From NCBI RefSeq assembly GCF_010550675.1, contig NZ_JAAGOA010000018.1:62001-126000 (forward strand): 64,000 nt of DNA, written 5' to 3'. This document shows, one piece after another, positions 1-7,780 of the stretch; positions within the stretch are counted from its first letter, which is position 1, and each line of letters opens with the position of its first letter. Below the pieces are notes generated by a model. That model was given only the letters and a program-made list of their open reading frames with translations, was not told where the DNA came from and did no database searches. This stretch comes from Phytoactinopolyspora halotolerans. GTDB lineage: Bacteria > Actinomycetota > Actinomycetes > Jiangellales > Jiangellaceae. A program made the position numbers and the translations under genes.

Positions 1-750
1 GCGATGGTCCAATCGCCGCGCTGGCCGGATGCCGACCTGTCGTCCGTGCGGACCCTGATGTGTGGTGGGGCTCCCGTCCCGGAGGCGTTGATCCGGACCT
101 ACCAGGACCGAGGATTGGTGTTCCTCCAGGGTTACGGCCTCACCGAGACCTCACCGGGGGCGCTCTTCCTGCGCGCCGCCGAAAGCACGGAGAAGATCGG
201 TTCGGCCGGCACGGCATGCTTCTTCACCGATGTCCGGGTTGTCCGTCCCGACCTGTCCGACGTCAGCGCCGGATCCGGCGAGGTGGGGGAGATCTTGGTC
301 CAGGGCCCCAACGTCATGGCCGGCTATTGGGGTCTTCCCGAAGCGACCAGTGCGGCCTTCGCTGAGGGGGACTGGCTGCGCACCGGCGACGCCGCGACGG
401 TGGACGACGACGGGCACACCTACGTGGTGGACCGGGTGAAGGACATGTTCATCTCCGGCGGAGAGAACGTCTATCCGGCCGAGGTGGAGCAGGTGCTCTA
501 CCAGTATCCGGCGGTCGCGGAGTGTGCGGTGATCGGCGTCGCCGACGAACGCTGGGGTGAGGTCGGCCGCGCCGTCGTGGTACTCCGTGCCGGGCGGGAG
601 GCGACGGAGCGAGAGATCCTGGACTTCCTGGACGGCAAGCTCGCTCGGTACAAGTTGCCCAAGTCGGTCGTTTTCGCCGATGGGCTGCCGCGCAACGCGG
701 CCGGCAAGCTGCTCAAACGGCGCTTGCGCGAAACGTACACACGGCCCTGA
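1..750 (+). CDS. Acyl-CoA synthetase / AMP-dependent ligase, C-terminal part (5' end outside window)
   Basis: The frame is open from base 1, so this is the last ~249 residues of a larger protein (family usually 500-560 aa). Class I adenylate-forming enzymes activate a carboxylic acid with ATP and transfer it to CoA or a carrier. Visible hallmarks: GYGLTET (adenine-binding core), the GDAATVDDDGHTYVVDR hinge segment, KDMFISGGENVYPAEVE, and the C-terminal catalytic lysine region LPRNAAGKLLKRRLRE. The pattern is closest to FadD-type fatty acyl-CoA synthetases. Substrate cannot be read from this part. A nicotianamine-synthase-like gene follows after 338 bp on the same strand, so a biosynthetic role is possible but not shown. 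Confidence 0.9.
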   Translation, partial: AMVQSPRWPDADLSSVRTLMCGGAPVPEALIRTYQDRGLVFLQGYGLTETSPGALFLRAAESTEKIGSAGTACFFTDVRVVRPDLSDVSAGSGEVGEILVQGPNVMAGYWGLPEATSAAFAEGDWLRTGDAATVDDDGHTYVVDRVKDMFISGGENVYPAEVEQVLYQYPAVAECAVIGVADERWGEVGRAVVVLRAGREATEREILDFLDGKLARYKLPKSVVFADGLPRNAAGKLLKRRLRETYTRP

Positions 751-1088
751 CCTTACCGGGCTTTCTCGTGCACCAACAGGTCTGCAGGCATGGTAGAGCA
801 CGCGAAAACCCACTTCACATGATCATTTAGGACTTGGGGGGGCGGTCGGGGGCCGCGCAGATGCGAAAAGGATCATCGTGAAGTGCGCGAAACCACGGCA
901 AGCAGCTGCGCTGATGTGGCACGATGATCCGCGATGAACATGAATCTCATAACCAAAATTGAACTGAATTGCCTGCTTCGTTCCAGATATGCCGCGGATT
1001 CGATGGCCACCCTGCACCGACAGTGTGCCGGTGCGGGTGCCCGCCACGTCTGCCGTGAGCACCGCTCGGTGCGGAACGGGGTGCTCCG
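751..1088 (+). promoter_or_regulatory. Intergenic region with an imperfect hairpin and an AT-rich leader
   Basis: No convincing gene here. An imperfect inverted repeat (811-826 against 870-885, CACTTCACATGATCAT against its complement with one extra base) follows the upstream gene and could act as a terminator. Bases 935-990 are conspicuously AT-rich for this genome and probably hold the promoter of the 1089 gene. I could not fit a clean Zur, IdeR or -35/-10 consensus. Confidence 0.4.
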
Positions 1089-1976
1089 ATGACCCTGCTC
1101 GACACCCGGATTCCCGCCACGACGGATGCCGACGTCGCGGCCGCGGTGTGCTCGATCTACCGAGCCCTGGACAGTTGCCCCGACCTGACGCCCGGTCCGC
1201 ATGTCGACGGCCTCTTCGGCCGGCTGGTCCAGCTCGTGCTCAACACGCCGGAGCCGGTCGCGCTCAGCGTTCTCGAGGATCCGGCGGTGCGGGCATCGAC
1301 CCCTCATCTACGCCGCCTATGCGCGCGCGGGGAGACCGAGCTGGAACGCCGCTGGGCCGAACGCATATGCCGTAGCGCCGACCCGCAGGGTGAGCTGCAC
1401 CGCTTCCCTTACCTGGACAATTACCGGCGGCTGATCCGGATGGAGGCCGCGGCGCTCGACCATGCATGGTTCCGTGCGGCACGCGCGGACCAGCGAGCTC
1501 CGCGCACCGTGGCCTTCGTCGGCTCCGGGCCGCTTCCGCTGAGCTCGTTCTTTCTCGCGGATCATCTCGAGGTTCCGGTGCACAACATCGACCGCGACGC
1601 CGACGTGGTCGCCGGCTCGCGCATGCTGGCGGAGGCCCTGGGCCGGACGGATGTCCGCTTCCGCCACGCCGACGCGGCGTCGGTGGATCTGCGCGGCTAC
1701 GACGTGGTGGTACTCGCCGCCCTGGTCGGAGAGACGGCCGCGGACAAGGATGCGTTGCTGTGTCACCTGGCCACGGCGATGGATCCGGGCGCGCTGTTGT
1801 TGTTGCGCAGTGCGCGCGGCATGCGGACGTTGCTCTACCCGGAGGTGACCCCGAGCGCCTCCGCGGGGTTCGAGGTGCTGGCCACCGTGCATCCGGACGA
1901 CGAGGTGATCAACTCGGCGATCGTGCTGCGCGCCGATGGCGTCGGACGCCGTCGTGACCAGGGTGAGGAGGGCTGA
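1089..1976 (+). CDS. Nicotianamine-synthase-like protein
   Basis: This 295-aa protein matches the nicotianamine synthase family along its length: FPYLDNYRRLIRMEA, then the SAM-binding block VAFVGSGPLPLSSFFLADHL, NIDRDADVVAGSRM, YDVVVLAALVG, MDPGALLLLRSARGMRTLLYP, GFEVLATVHPDDEVINS near the end. Family members transfer aminocarboxypropyl (aminobutyrate) groups from S-adenosylmethionine to an amine; plant enzymes make nicotianamine and bacterial relatives such as CntL make the first step of opine metallophores. The size is close to plant enzymes (~320 aa). It is followed after 1 base by an ATP-grasp gene rather than the opine dehydrogenase typical of staphylopine-type clusters. The product is therefore unknown; metal chelation is inferred. 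Confidence 0.85.
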   Translation: MTLLDTRIPATTDADVAAAVCSIYRALDSCPDLTPGPHVDGLFGRLVQLVLNTPEPVALSVLEDPAVRASTPHLRRLCARGETELERRWAERICRSADPQGELHRFPYLDNYRRLIRMEAAALDHAWFRAARADQRAPRTVAFVGSGPLPLSSFFLADHLEVPVHNIDRDADVVAGSRMLAEALGRTDVRFRHADAASVDLRGYDVVVLAALVGETAADKDALLCHLATAMDPGALLLLRSARGMRTLLYPEVTPSASAGFEVLATVHPDDEVINSAIVLRADGVGRRRDQGEEG

Positions 1977-1977
1977 C

Positions 1978-3327
1978 ATGGCGACCTTGCTCATGGTGGA
2001 GAGCTGGCTGCATTCGACCGGCCTCTGTCTGCCCCCGATCATCCGCCGGCTCGGGCACGAGTACGTCCTGCTGACCCGAGATCCCGCGCTCTACCCGCCG
2101 ACCGCCGATGGGCGGCCGCATCCGGTCGTGGCCGAGGCGGACGAGATCGTGGTGGCGGATACCAACAGCCCGGAGGCCGTGGTCGAAGCCGCGTCCGCGC
2201 TCGCGTCCCGGCGACCCGTCGACGGCGTGCTGAGCACGTGCGACTACTACCTGGACACCGTCGCCGCCGTGGCCGCGGCACTCGGGCTGCCCGGAGCGCG
2301 GCCGGAGGTGATGCGCCGTGCGAACCAGAAACATCTGGTCCGGGCGGCCCTCGACGACGCCGGGCTGCCGAACCCGCGGTTCGCGGTCGTGGCCGACTGG
2401 AAGCATGCACGTGCGGCGGCCCAGCGGATCGGAACACCGTTGGTCGCCAAGCCGGTCGATCTGAACGCCGGTACGGCCGTCGAGATCATCAGGGACGAGG
2501 CCGCCCTGAAGGACGCCTTCTGGGCCGTCGCCGGCTTGGAGCGGAACACCCGTGGTCAGCCGCTGCGGCGCCTGCTTCTGCTGGAGGAGCGGTTGCGGGG
2601 CCAGGAGGTCAGCGTCGAGGCGGTGACCTACGGCGGAACGACGACCGTCATCGGCATCACGGACAAGAGTGTCACCGCTCCACCCGCATGCGTGGAATCG
2701 GGACACATGTTCCCGGCGCGCCTTGACCCGGGTGTCGCCCGGGAGGTCGAGGACTTCGTCCGGGACGTGCTGGCCGCGATCGGATACACACACGGTCTGA
2801 GCCACACCGAGGTGATGATCACGCCGGACGGACCACGGCTGGTGGAGGTGAACCCGCGGCAGGGCGGCGGGTACATCTTCGACCTGGTGGATGTGGTGAC
2901 CGGGACGCATCCGCTCGAGATGCTGGTCGACCTGGCGCTCGGCCGGATGCCCCGGCTCGGCACGGAGACGATCCGTTCCCGCCGGGCGACCGCGCGGAGT
3001 GCCGCCGTCGTCTTCGTGATGTCTCCCCGGCAGGGAACCGTGCGGCGAATCTCGGGCCTGGAGGCGCTCGAGGCGGACCCGCGAGTCCACCGCTGGACCA
3101 TGACACCGGCGCCGGTGACGGCCCACCGTCCGCGCGACAACGACGCCTACATCGGTCACGTGCTGGTCGCCGATCCAGACGGCGACGCCGCACGGGCGCA
3201 TGCGGAGACGTTGGTCGGCGGTCTCCGGCTGCATTTCGACGACGGCGAGACGGCGCAGCCTCTGGGTATCCCGAGCGGGCTTGTCATGACACCGCCACCC
3301 GCGACGGCGGTGTCTCACCTCCGGTAG
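1978..3327 (+). CDS. ATP-grasp ligase partner of the nicotianamine-synthase-like protein
   Basis: The protein has 449 aa. The ATG at 1978 is preceded by AGGAGG at 1966-1971 and starts 2 bases after the upstream TGA, so the two genes are surely co-translated. The fold reads as ATP-grasp: an N-terminal nucleotide-like preATP domain (residues ~1-105), the lysine-containing strand TPLVAKPVDLNAGTAVEII, LLLLEERLRGQEVSVEA, and the metal-binding triad region HTEVMITPDGPRLVEVNPR with a glycine-rich RQGGGY. Such enzymes form amide bonds through an acyl-phosphate. By context it may join an amino acid or other carboxylate to the aminobutyrate-containing product of the upstream enzyme. Substrate is inference. 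Confidence 0.85.
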   Translation: MATLLMVESWLHSTGLCLPPIIRRLGHEYVLLTRDPALYPPTADGRPHPVVAEADEIVVADTNSPEAVVEAASALASRRPVDGVLSTCDYYLDTVAAVAAALGLPGARPEVMRRANQKHLVRAALDDAGLPNPRFAVVADWKHARAAAQRIGTPLVAKPVDLNAGTAVEIIRDEAALKDAFWAVAGLERNTRGQPLRRLLLLEERLRGQEVSVEAVTYGGTTTVIGITDKSVTAPPACVESGHMFPARLDPGVAREVEDFVRDVLAAIGYTHGLSHTEVMITPDGPRLVEVNPRQGGGYIFDLVDVVTGTHPLEMLVDLALGRMPRLGTETIRSRRATARSAAVVFVMSPRQGTVRRISGLEALEADPRVHRWTMTPAPVTAHRPRDNDAYIGHVLVADPDGDAARAHAETLVGGLRLHFDDGETAQPLGIPSGLVMTPPPATAVSHLR

Positions 3328-3344
3328 CTGTCCAGCGCCGGCGC

Positions 3345-3386
3345 GCCATCGCGGACGGCGGTGCCGCCATCGCGGACGGCGGTGCC
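3345..3386. repeat. Perfect 21-bp tandem duplication
   Basis: The unit GCCATCGCGGACGGCGGTGCC occurs twice back to back (3345-3365 and 3366-3386) just after the ATP-grasp stop codon. Probably a replication-slippage product with no function. Confidence 0.9.
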
Positions 3387-3412
3387 GGCGGGGTGTGGCA
3401 CGCTTGTTCACC

Positions 3413-4114
3413 ATGGGACGGGACTCCACCCGAGAGCGTGACACCTCCGTGCTGACGGCGGCGGCGCGTGGCCTCGGCCAGGTGCTCTGGATGCTCATAC
3501 CCGTGATCAGCCTGAGCTTCCTGGCTTTCGTTCCGGCGACGCAGACCTACTGGCGAGCGCGGACCGCGGGATGGCTCGCCGCGGCTGCGTCGCTGGCGGC
3601 GATCTCAGCGGTGACGATCGGCCTGACCGCCGCAGACGTGGACGGTTCCGCGCTCGGGGCGCCGGTGATCGTGGGTGCCGTCGGCGGAGTGGTCGCGGCG
3701 GCGGTCGGCCGGAAGATCGTCTTCGGCACCGAACGGCCCCGCGTCGACCCGGCTGTGCAGCGCGTGCTGGACGAGCGCGAACGCCGCCAGGCGGCCCGCG
3801 AGATCGCCGAACACGACCCGGCCATGGCGCTCGAGCTCGGTATCGGCCGACCGGACATACCGACGACGTACGACGACGGCGGGCTGGTGGATCTCAACAA
3901 CGCCCCCGCCTCCGTGATCGTGCACGGGCTGGGCTGGCCGCCTGCCGTGGTGGAGACGTTCGTCGCCGAGCGGGATGCCCGGCACGGGTACGCCTCTGCC
4001 ACCGAGATAGGTGCGCTGTCCGGTATCGATCCCGTCCTGCTGGAGCGGGGAGCGGACCGGATCGTCGTGCTGCCGTTCCTGCCGTCCCGGGGCGGGCGTG
4101 GTGTCACGCCCTAG
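3413..4114 (+). CDS. Membrane protein with C-terminal helix-hairpin-helix domain
   Basis: About 233 aa from the ATG at 3413; a GTG at 3395 would add six residues. Two hydrophobic segments near the N-terminus (IPVISLSFLAFVPA; WLAAAASLAAISAVTIGL) and a third (VIVGAVGGVVAAAVG) are followed by a charged linker and a helix-hairpin-helix unit, GLVDLNNAPASVIVHGLGW, as in ComEA-like proteins. HhH domains usually contact DNA or nucleic acid backbones without sequence preference. Here the domain lies on one side of a membrane anchor. The specific role is unknown. Confidence 0.7.
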   Translation: MGRDSTRERDTSVLTAAARGLGQVLWMLIPVISLSFLAFVPATQTYWRARTAGWLAAAASLAAISAVTIGLTAADVDGSALGAPVIVGAVGGVVAAAVGRKIVFGTERPRVDPAVQRVLDERERRQAAREIAEHDPAMALELGIGRPDIPTTYDDGGLVDLNNAPASVIVHGLGWPPAVVETFVAERDARHGYASATEIGALSGIDPVLLERGADRIVVLPFLPSRGGRGVTP

Positions 4115-4988
4115 TGCGCAGCCGCTCGGCAAGCTGCCGGATCGGTGCCGGCCATGAGCGCAGGGCCAGGTCCGCGTGGTCCTTGGTCTCCGCACCGCCC
4201 GATTGGGTGACGACGAGCCGGGCGCCGTGCCCCGTACCGTTCTCGTCACGCATCTCCCAGCGCACGTGTCCCGCGGGGCCGCCGTCGGCCTGCCACGTGT
4301 ACTCCAGCAGGTTCGGTGCCTCCACCGTCGTCACGCGGGCCGGCGGCGCTGCGTCGGCGGTGAACGACGACGGCGGCGGCGCAGCGCCCACGTCGACCGC
4401 GTCGCCGGTGAGCACTGACCAGGCGACGTGCGCGGGCGCGGTCAGCTGGCGCTCGAAGCGGACCTGCCAGCCGTCCTCGGTGGTGTCGATCGTGCCGACG
4501 TCGAGACCGAAGGTGTCCACGTAGGCGTCGTGCAGCTCGGCCGACGGCTGAGCGTCCGGGATGGGTTCGCCGTCGAGCACGTTCTCCATCGCGTCGATGC
4601 ACACCTCCCAGCCGGAGGCGAAGCTGGCGGCGCCCGCCCTGTCATCGAAGGTGTGGGTGAACACCAGCAGGCAGCCTTCGTCGGCGGGCGTCAGTTCCCA
4701 GCGCAGCACCTCACCCTGCCAGTTGAACTCGAACAGCTGGGGCGGATCCACCTCGGTGATCGGCAGGTCGTCGAACGAATCACCGGGGACATGCGGGTCG
4801 GTGCCGAGATCCAGGCGCAGGGCGCCGCCGACGCGTAGGTCGATCGCCACGACCGTCATCGGAAACCACCGGCTGAGGTGGTCGGGCTCGGTGATCGCTC
4901 GCCAGACCTTGGCGGGCGGGTGGGCCAGCCGTCGTTCCATCCGCAGCATGGCGCGGCCGTCGGAGGTGGTGGTCAGGGATTCACTCAT
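4104..4988 (-). CDS. Double AHSA1/SRPBCC (START-like) domain protein
   Basis: The 294-aa protein carries two copies of the AHSA1 helix-grip fold: first at ~10-140 (LAHPPAKVWRAITEPDHLSRWFP, FEFNWQGEVLRWEL), second at ~165-285 (LTAPAHVAWSVLTG, LLEYTWQADG, VRWEM). These cavities bind hydrophobic ligands or act as Hsp90-activator-like folds; the ligand is not known. The ATG at 4988 overlaps the end of the ArsR gene by 8 bp (ATGAGTGA), so the two form one translationally coupled operon. The 3' end overlaps the convergent HhH gene by 11 bp. Confidence 0.8.
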   Translation of the reverse strand: MSESLTTTSDGRAMLRMERRLAHPPAKVWRAITEPDHLSRWFPMTVVAIDLRVGGALRLDLGTDPHVPGDSFDDLPITEVDPPQLFEFNWQGEVLRWELTPADEGCLLVFTHTFDDRAGAASFASGWEVCIDAMENVLDGEPIPDAQPSAELHDAYVDTFGLDVGTIDTTEDGWQVRFERQLTAPAHVAWSVLTGDAVDVGAAPPPSSFTADAAPPARVTTVEAPNLLEYTWQADGGPAGHVRWEMRDENGTGHGARLVVTQSGGAETKDHADLALRSWPAPIRQLAERLRTRA

Positions 4989-5337
4989 GAGGGTCTCTCT
5001 GGTCGTCACCCGAATGCTCGGGTTCGTCGGGCATGGTGTCCAAATGCCGTTCCAGCGCGTCAAGGCGCGAGTCCCACATCCACCGGTACGGCGTCAACCA
5101 CTCGTCGATGTGCCGCAGCGGCTCCGGGTTCAGCTCGTACCAGCGACGTTGCGCATCCCGCCGGACCCGGACCAGGCCCGCGTCGCGGAGCACTCTGAGG
5201 TGTTTCGATGTGCCCGGCTGGCTCAGGCCCAGCGTCTCGGTCAGCTCGCCGACCATGCGTGGGCGTTCCCGCAGCAGGTCGAGGATCTGTCGCCGGACAG
5301 GTTCGGCGAGTACGTCGAACGGCATGACAGCGAACAT
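4981..5337 (-). CDS. ArsR-family winged-helix repressor
   Basis: About 118 aa. The core FDVLAEPVRRQILDLLRERP, GLSQPGTSKHLRVLRDAGLV and RRDAQRRWYELNPEPL is the standard ArsR/SmtB winged helix. No cysteine-rich metal site is visible, and this subgroup typically sits next to an AHSA1 gene as here. The ATG at 5337 is preferred; another in-frame ATG lies at 5325. A perfect palindrome lies 9 bp upstream. Confidence 0.85.
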   Translation of the reverse strand: MFAVMPFDVLAEPVRRQILDLLRERPRMVGELTETLGLSQPGTSKHLRVLRDAGLVRVRRDAQRRWYELNPEPLRHIDEWLTPYRWMWDSRLDALERHLDTMPDEPEHSGDDQRDPHE

Positions 5338-5345
5338 ACTATATG

Positions 5346-5357
5346 GGTTATATAACC
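5346..5357. promoter_or_regulatory. Palindrome GGTTATATAACC, likely ArsR operator/promoter
   Basis: A perfect 12-bp AT-rich palindrome immediately upstream of the ArsR start. Its TATA core could also serve as a -10 element. Autorepression of the ArsR-AHSA1 operon is inferred. Confidence 0.5.
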
Positions 5358-5416
5358 GCAAGAGAATGTAGCGCCCGCGCGCGGTCGGCTAGCTCACTTT
5401 GGAATGATGACCTGCT

Positions 5417-6313
5417 GTGGATACCCCAGCCGCCGAGGTCTCGATCGACGCCGGCCTCGTCCAACGCCTGGTCGCCGCACAGCATCCGGACCTGGCGGGA
5501 CCGCTGAAGCTGGTCGCGCACGGCTGGGACAACGCCATCTACCGGCTCGGCGACGACCTGTGCGTGCGGTTGCCGCGTCGTCAGGTGGCGGTGGAGCTGA
5601 CCCGACATGAGCAGCGGTGGCTACCGATGCTGGCCGAGCAGCTCAGTACACCCATCCCCGCCCCGGTGCGCGTCGGCGTTCCAGGTGACGGGTATCCCTG
5701 GCCGTGGACGATCGGGCCGTGGATCGATGGGACGCCGGCCGCCGAACTGCCGCCGCATCGGCGCGCTTCGGCGGCGCGTGACGTGGCCGAGTTCATGGCC
5801 GAACTGCACGTACCCGCGCCGGACGACGCGCCGGCCAACCCGGTGCGTGGTGTGGCGCTGCGGTCGCGCACGGACGCGGTGCGTCAACGGTTGGACACCG
5901 GCACCATCGCGGAGGCGGACACGGTGTGGGCGCTCTGGAGCGGGTTCGTCGAGGCCGACCCATGGCCGGGCCCCACGGTCTGGGTCCACGGCGATCCGCA
6001 TCCGGCTAACCTGCTGCTGCGGGAGGATCCGCACAGCGGCGCCTTGCGCCTTGCGGCCGTTCTCGACTTCGGAGACCTGACCAGCGGCGATCCCGCCACC
6101 GATCTGGCGGCTGCGTGGATGGTCTTCGATGCCGCGGGGCGCGCGGCCTTCCGGGCGACGCTCGACGAACTGGCCGGTGTCGATCAGTCGACGTGGACGC
6201 GCGCCCGTGGCTGGGCGCTGAACATGGGTACCGCTATTGCGGTGCACTCCGATGACAACCCACGGATGGCGGAGATCGGTCGACACGTACTCGATCAGGT
6301 CATGCACGGCTGA
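5417..6313 (+). CDS. Aminoglycoside phosphotransferase-family (APH) kinase-like protein
   Basis: Starts at GTG 5417; 298 aa. The Brenner-type motif HGDPHPANLLL (catalytic Asp ~193) and LDFGDLTSGDPATDLA (metal-binding Asp ~217) identify the APH/choline kinase fold. Such proteins phosphorylate small molecules with ATP; only some are antibiotic-resistance enzymes. Nothing in the neighbourhood points to a substrate, so resistance should not be assumed. It is divergent from the ArsR operon. Confidence 0.85.
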   Translation: MDTPAAEVSIDAGLVQRLVAAQHPDLAGPLKLVAHGWDNAIYRLGDDLCVRLPRRQVAVELTRHEQRWLPMLAEQLSTPIPAPVRVGVPGDGYPWPWTIGPWIDGTPAAELPPHRRASAARDVAEFMAELHVPAPDDAPANPVRGVALRSRTDAVRQRLDTGTIAEADTVWALWSGFVEADPWPGPTVWVHGDPHPANLLLREDPHSGALRLAAVLDFGDLTSGDPATDLAAAWMVFDAAGRAAFRATLDELAGVDQSTWTRARGWALNMGTAIAVHSDDNPRMAEIGRHVLDQVMHG

Positions 6314-6342
6314 GTGGGCCGTGCCCTCGGGGCACGGATGGT

Positions 6343-6534
6343 CTACCCGCGTCGGTTTCGGCGGCGTCGGCGGCGCCCGACCGTCCCGAGTAGCAGCCAG
6401 GCGGCGCCGGCTGCGAGGCCGCTGGTCACGCCGACGACGGGTGAGACGCGTATCCAGAAGCCGATGCCGAAGATCAAGGCGACGATGATGGCGCCGCCCC
6501 AGAAGAACGCGCGGTCACTCTCGCTCGCCGCCAC
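6343..6534 (-). CDS. Small two-helix membrane protein
   Basis: 63 aa from the GTG at 6534, which has GGAGG seven bases upstream. Two hydrophobic helices (FFWGGAIIVALIFGIGFWI and VVGVTSGLAAGAAWLLLGTV) are followed by an arginine-rich tail RRRRRRNRRG. No family recognised. Orientation would place the basic tail in the cytoplasm. Confidence 0.6.
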   Translation of the reverse strand: MAASESDRAFFWGGAIIVALIFGIGFWIRVSPVVGVTSGLAAGAAWLLLGTVGRRRRRRNRRG

Positions 6535-6684
6535 GACGCACCTCCAACGGGGTCTGCTCTGTTCTCGTCTCAGATACCCGCTCGTGCCCTCGCTCACCGT
6601 GCGACGCGGAAGCCGACGTCGTCGATGCGATCGTCCGGGTGGCTGCGACGCCGTACCGAGGCGCGGCGCCTGGTGGACGAGAGA

Positions 6685-7125
6685 TCAGCCGCGTTCGAGG
6701 ATCGCGCGGAGCTGGTCGAGATCCTTGCGGTTCGCGCGCCGTATCGCCGCCGCCAGGAACGGCGTCAGCACGGCTGAGAAGCCTGCGGGCATCCCCCGGT
6801 TCCGTAGCGTCATCCGCGTGGTGTCCGCGCCGAGGGCTTCCCAGGTGTAGGTCGTCTCCATCGGGAACGGCCCGTCGGCGGTCCGCATGATCAGACTCTT
6901 GCGCGGCGTCAGCTCGACGATCTCGTATGTGTATGCGAGACGACGGCCCAAGAACCTGGCGACGAAGTCCATCTGCGACCCCACGCCGATGGGAGGCGTC
7001 GTCCGCCACTGGACCGATTCGATGTTGACGTACCAGTCCGGCGCATTGGTCGGATCGGCAGCGTAGGAGGCCACCACGTCACGGGGTCGGCGGATGATGA
7101 CGTCCGTCGACACGTCTACGGGCAT
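6685..7125 (-). CDS. SRPBCC-family (polyketide cyclase/dehydrase-like) protein
   Basis: 146 aa. DVIIRRPRDVVASYAADPTNAPDWYVNI, SQMDFVARFLGRRLAYTYEIVEL and TYTWEALGADTTRMTLRNRG follow the START-like helix-grip fold used by lipid carriers and polyketide cyclases. No catalytic residues can be assigned. It lies 35 bp upstream, in transcription order, of the VOC gene on the same strand. Confidence 0.75.
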   Translation of the reverse strand: MPVDVSTDVIIRRPRDVVASYAADPTNAPDWYVNIESVQWRTTPPIGVGSQMDFVARFLGRRLAYTYEIVELTPRKSLIMRTADGPFPMETTYTWEALGADTTRMTLRNRGMPAGFSAVLTPFLAAAIRRANRKDLDQLRAILERG

Positions 7126-7160
7126 GAGGCATTATGACCACTTATGCCACCTTTGAGCAC

Positions 7161-7622
7161 CTAGGTGATGCAGAATTCGTTGCCCTCGACATCCTGTAGC
7201 ACCAGATGCGAGCCGCCGTCGTCCTGATGCACCCGTCTGACCACGGTGGCTCCGGCGTCGACCAGTCGCTTGGCCTCAGCGTCCTGCCGCGCGCGGCCCT
7301 CCTCCGGGCTGAGGCCGCGCGACGCCCTGATGTCCAGGTGCACCCGGTTCTTCACCACCTTGTCCTCAGGGACGGCCATGAAGAAGATGTCCGGCCGCGT
7401 TCCGGTGGTGTCGATGATGGTGCGCGACTGGTAGCGCAGGTGCTCGGGGATACCGTTCGCGTCTGCCCAGTCTTCCCAGGTGGCGAAGCCGGCCGGCGGA
7501 GCCCCGGGCGGACCGTCCGGATCGCTGCCCGGCAAGTCGTAGCCTTCGAGCGCGGCGAGCCAGAACGTCGCCATCCGATCGACATCCTGGCAGTCGAATA
7601 CGAAACTCACGGCGTAGACCAT
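7161..7622 (-). CDS. VOC (glyoxalase/bleomycin resistance-like) protein
   Basis: 153 aa from ATG 7622, chosen because GAGGGAG precedes it. The pattern YAVSFVFDCQDVDRMATFW, then VHLDIRAS and LVDAGATVVRRVHQDDGGSHLVLQDVEGNEFCI, matches the glyoxalase-like VOC repeats with metal-ligand-type positions (His in VHLDI, Glu in EGNEFCI). Substrate unknown. Divergent from the WYL regulator, which may control it. Confidence 0.8.
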   Translation of the reverse strand: MVYAVSFVFDCQDVDRMATFWLAALEGYDLPGSDPDGPPGAPPAGFATWEDWADANGIPEHLRYQSRTIIDTTGTRPDIFFMAVPEDKVVKNRVHLDIRASRGLSPEEGRARQDAEAKRLVDAGATVVRRVHQDDGGSHLVLQDVEGNEFCIT

Positions 7623-7725
7623 GTGGGCTCCCTCGTGCGTGCCGGCTGTGTCCCGGACGTGTCCGGCTGCCGACGTCGTTGTCATGCGTGTGAAACGTGC
7701 AAGATGTCATTCTCGACCGTGCACA

Positions 7726-7743
7726 GTGACACCAGCATGTCAC
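7726..7743. promoter_or_regulatory. Inverted repeat GTGACA-N6-TGTCAC, likely operator
   Basis: Perfect 6-bp arms with a 6-bp spacer in the divergent region between the VOC gene and the WYL regulator; a further TGTCAT half-site lies at 7705-7710. Probably the WYL protein's own site. Inference from position. Confidence 0.5.
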
Positions 7744-7780
7744 CATTGCTCGAAAGCGTCGCTCGCTCGGAGGACAGGTG

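Noticed and set aside
751-1088. A Zur or IdeR box upstream of the nicotianamine-synthase-like gene
   Set aside because: The AT-rich leader does not fit either consensus well enough; left as an open question.
1909-3498. Minus-strand 529-codon open frame opposite the ATP-grasp gene
   Set aside because: It mirrors a clear gene with conserved motifs and good ribosome-binding site; arginine- and proline-rich shadow frame from high GC content.
5417-6313. Aminoglycoside resistance by the APH-fold protein
   Set aside because: The fold is shared with many non-resistance kinases and no resistance context is present.
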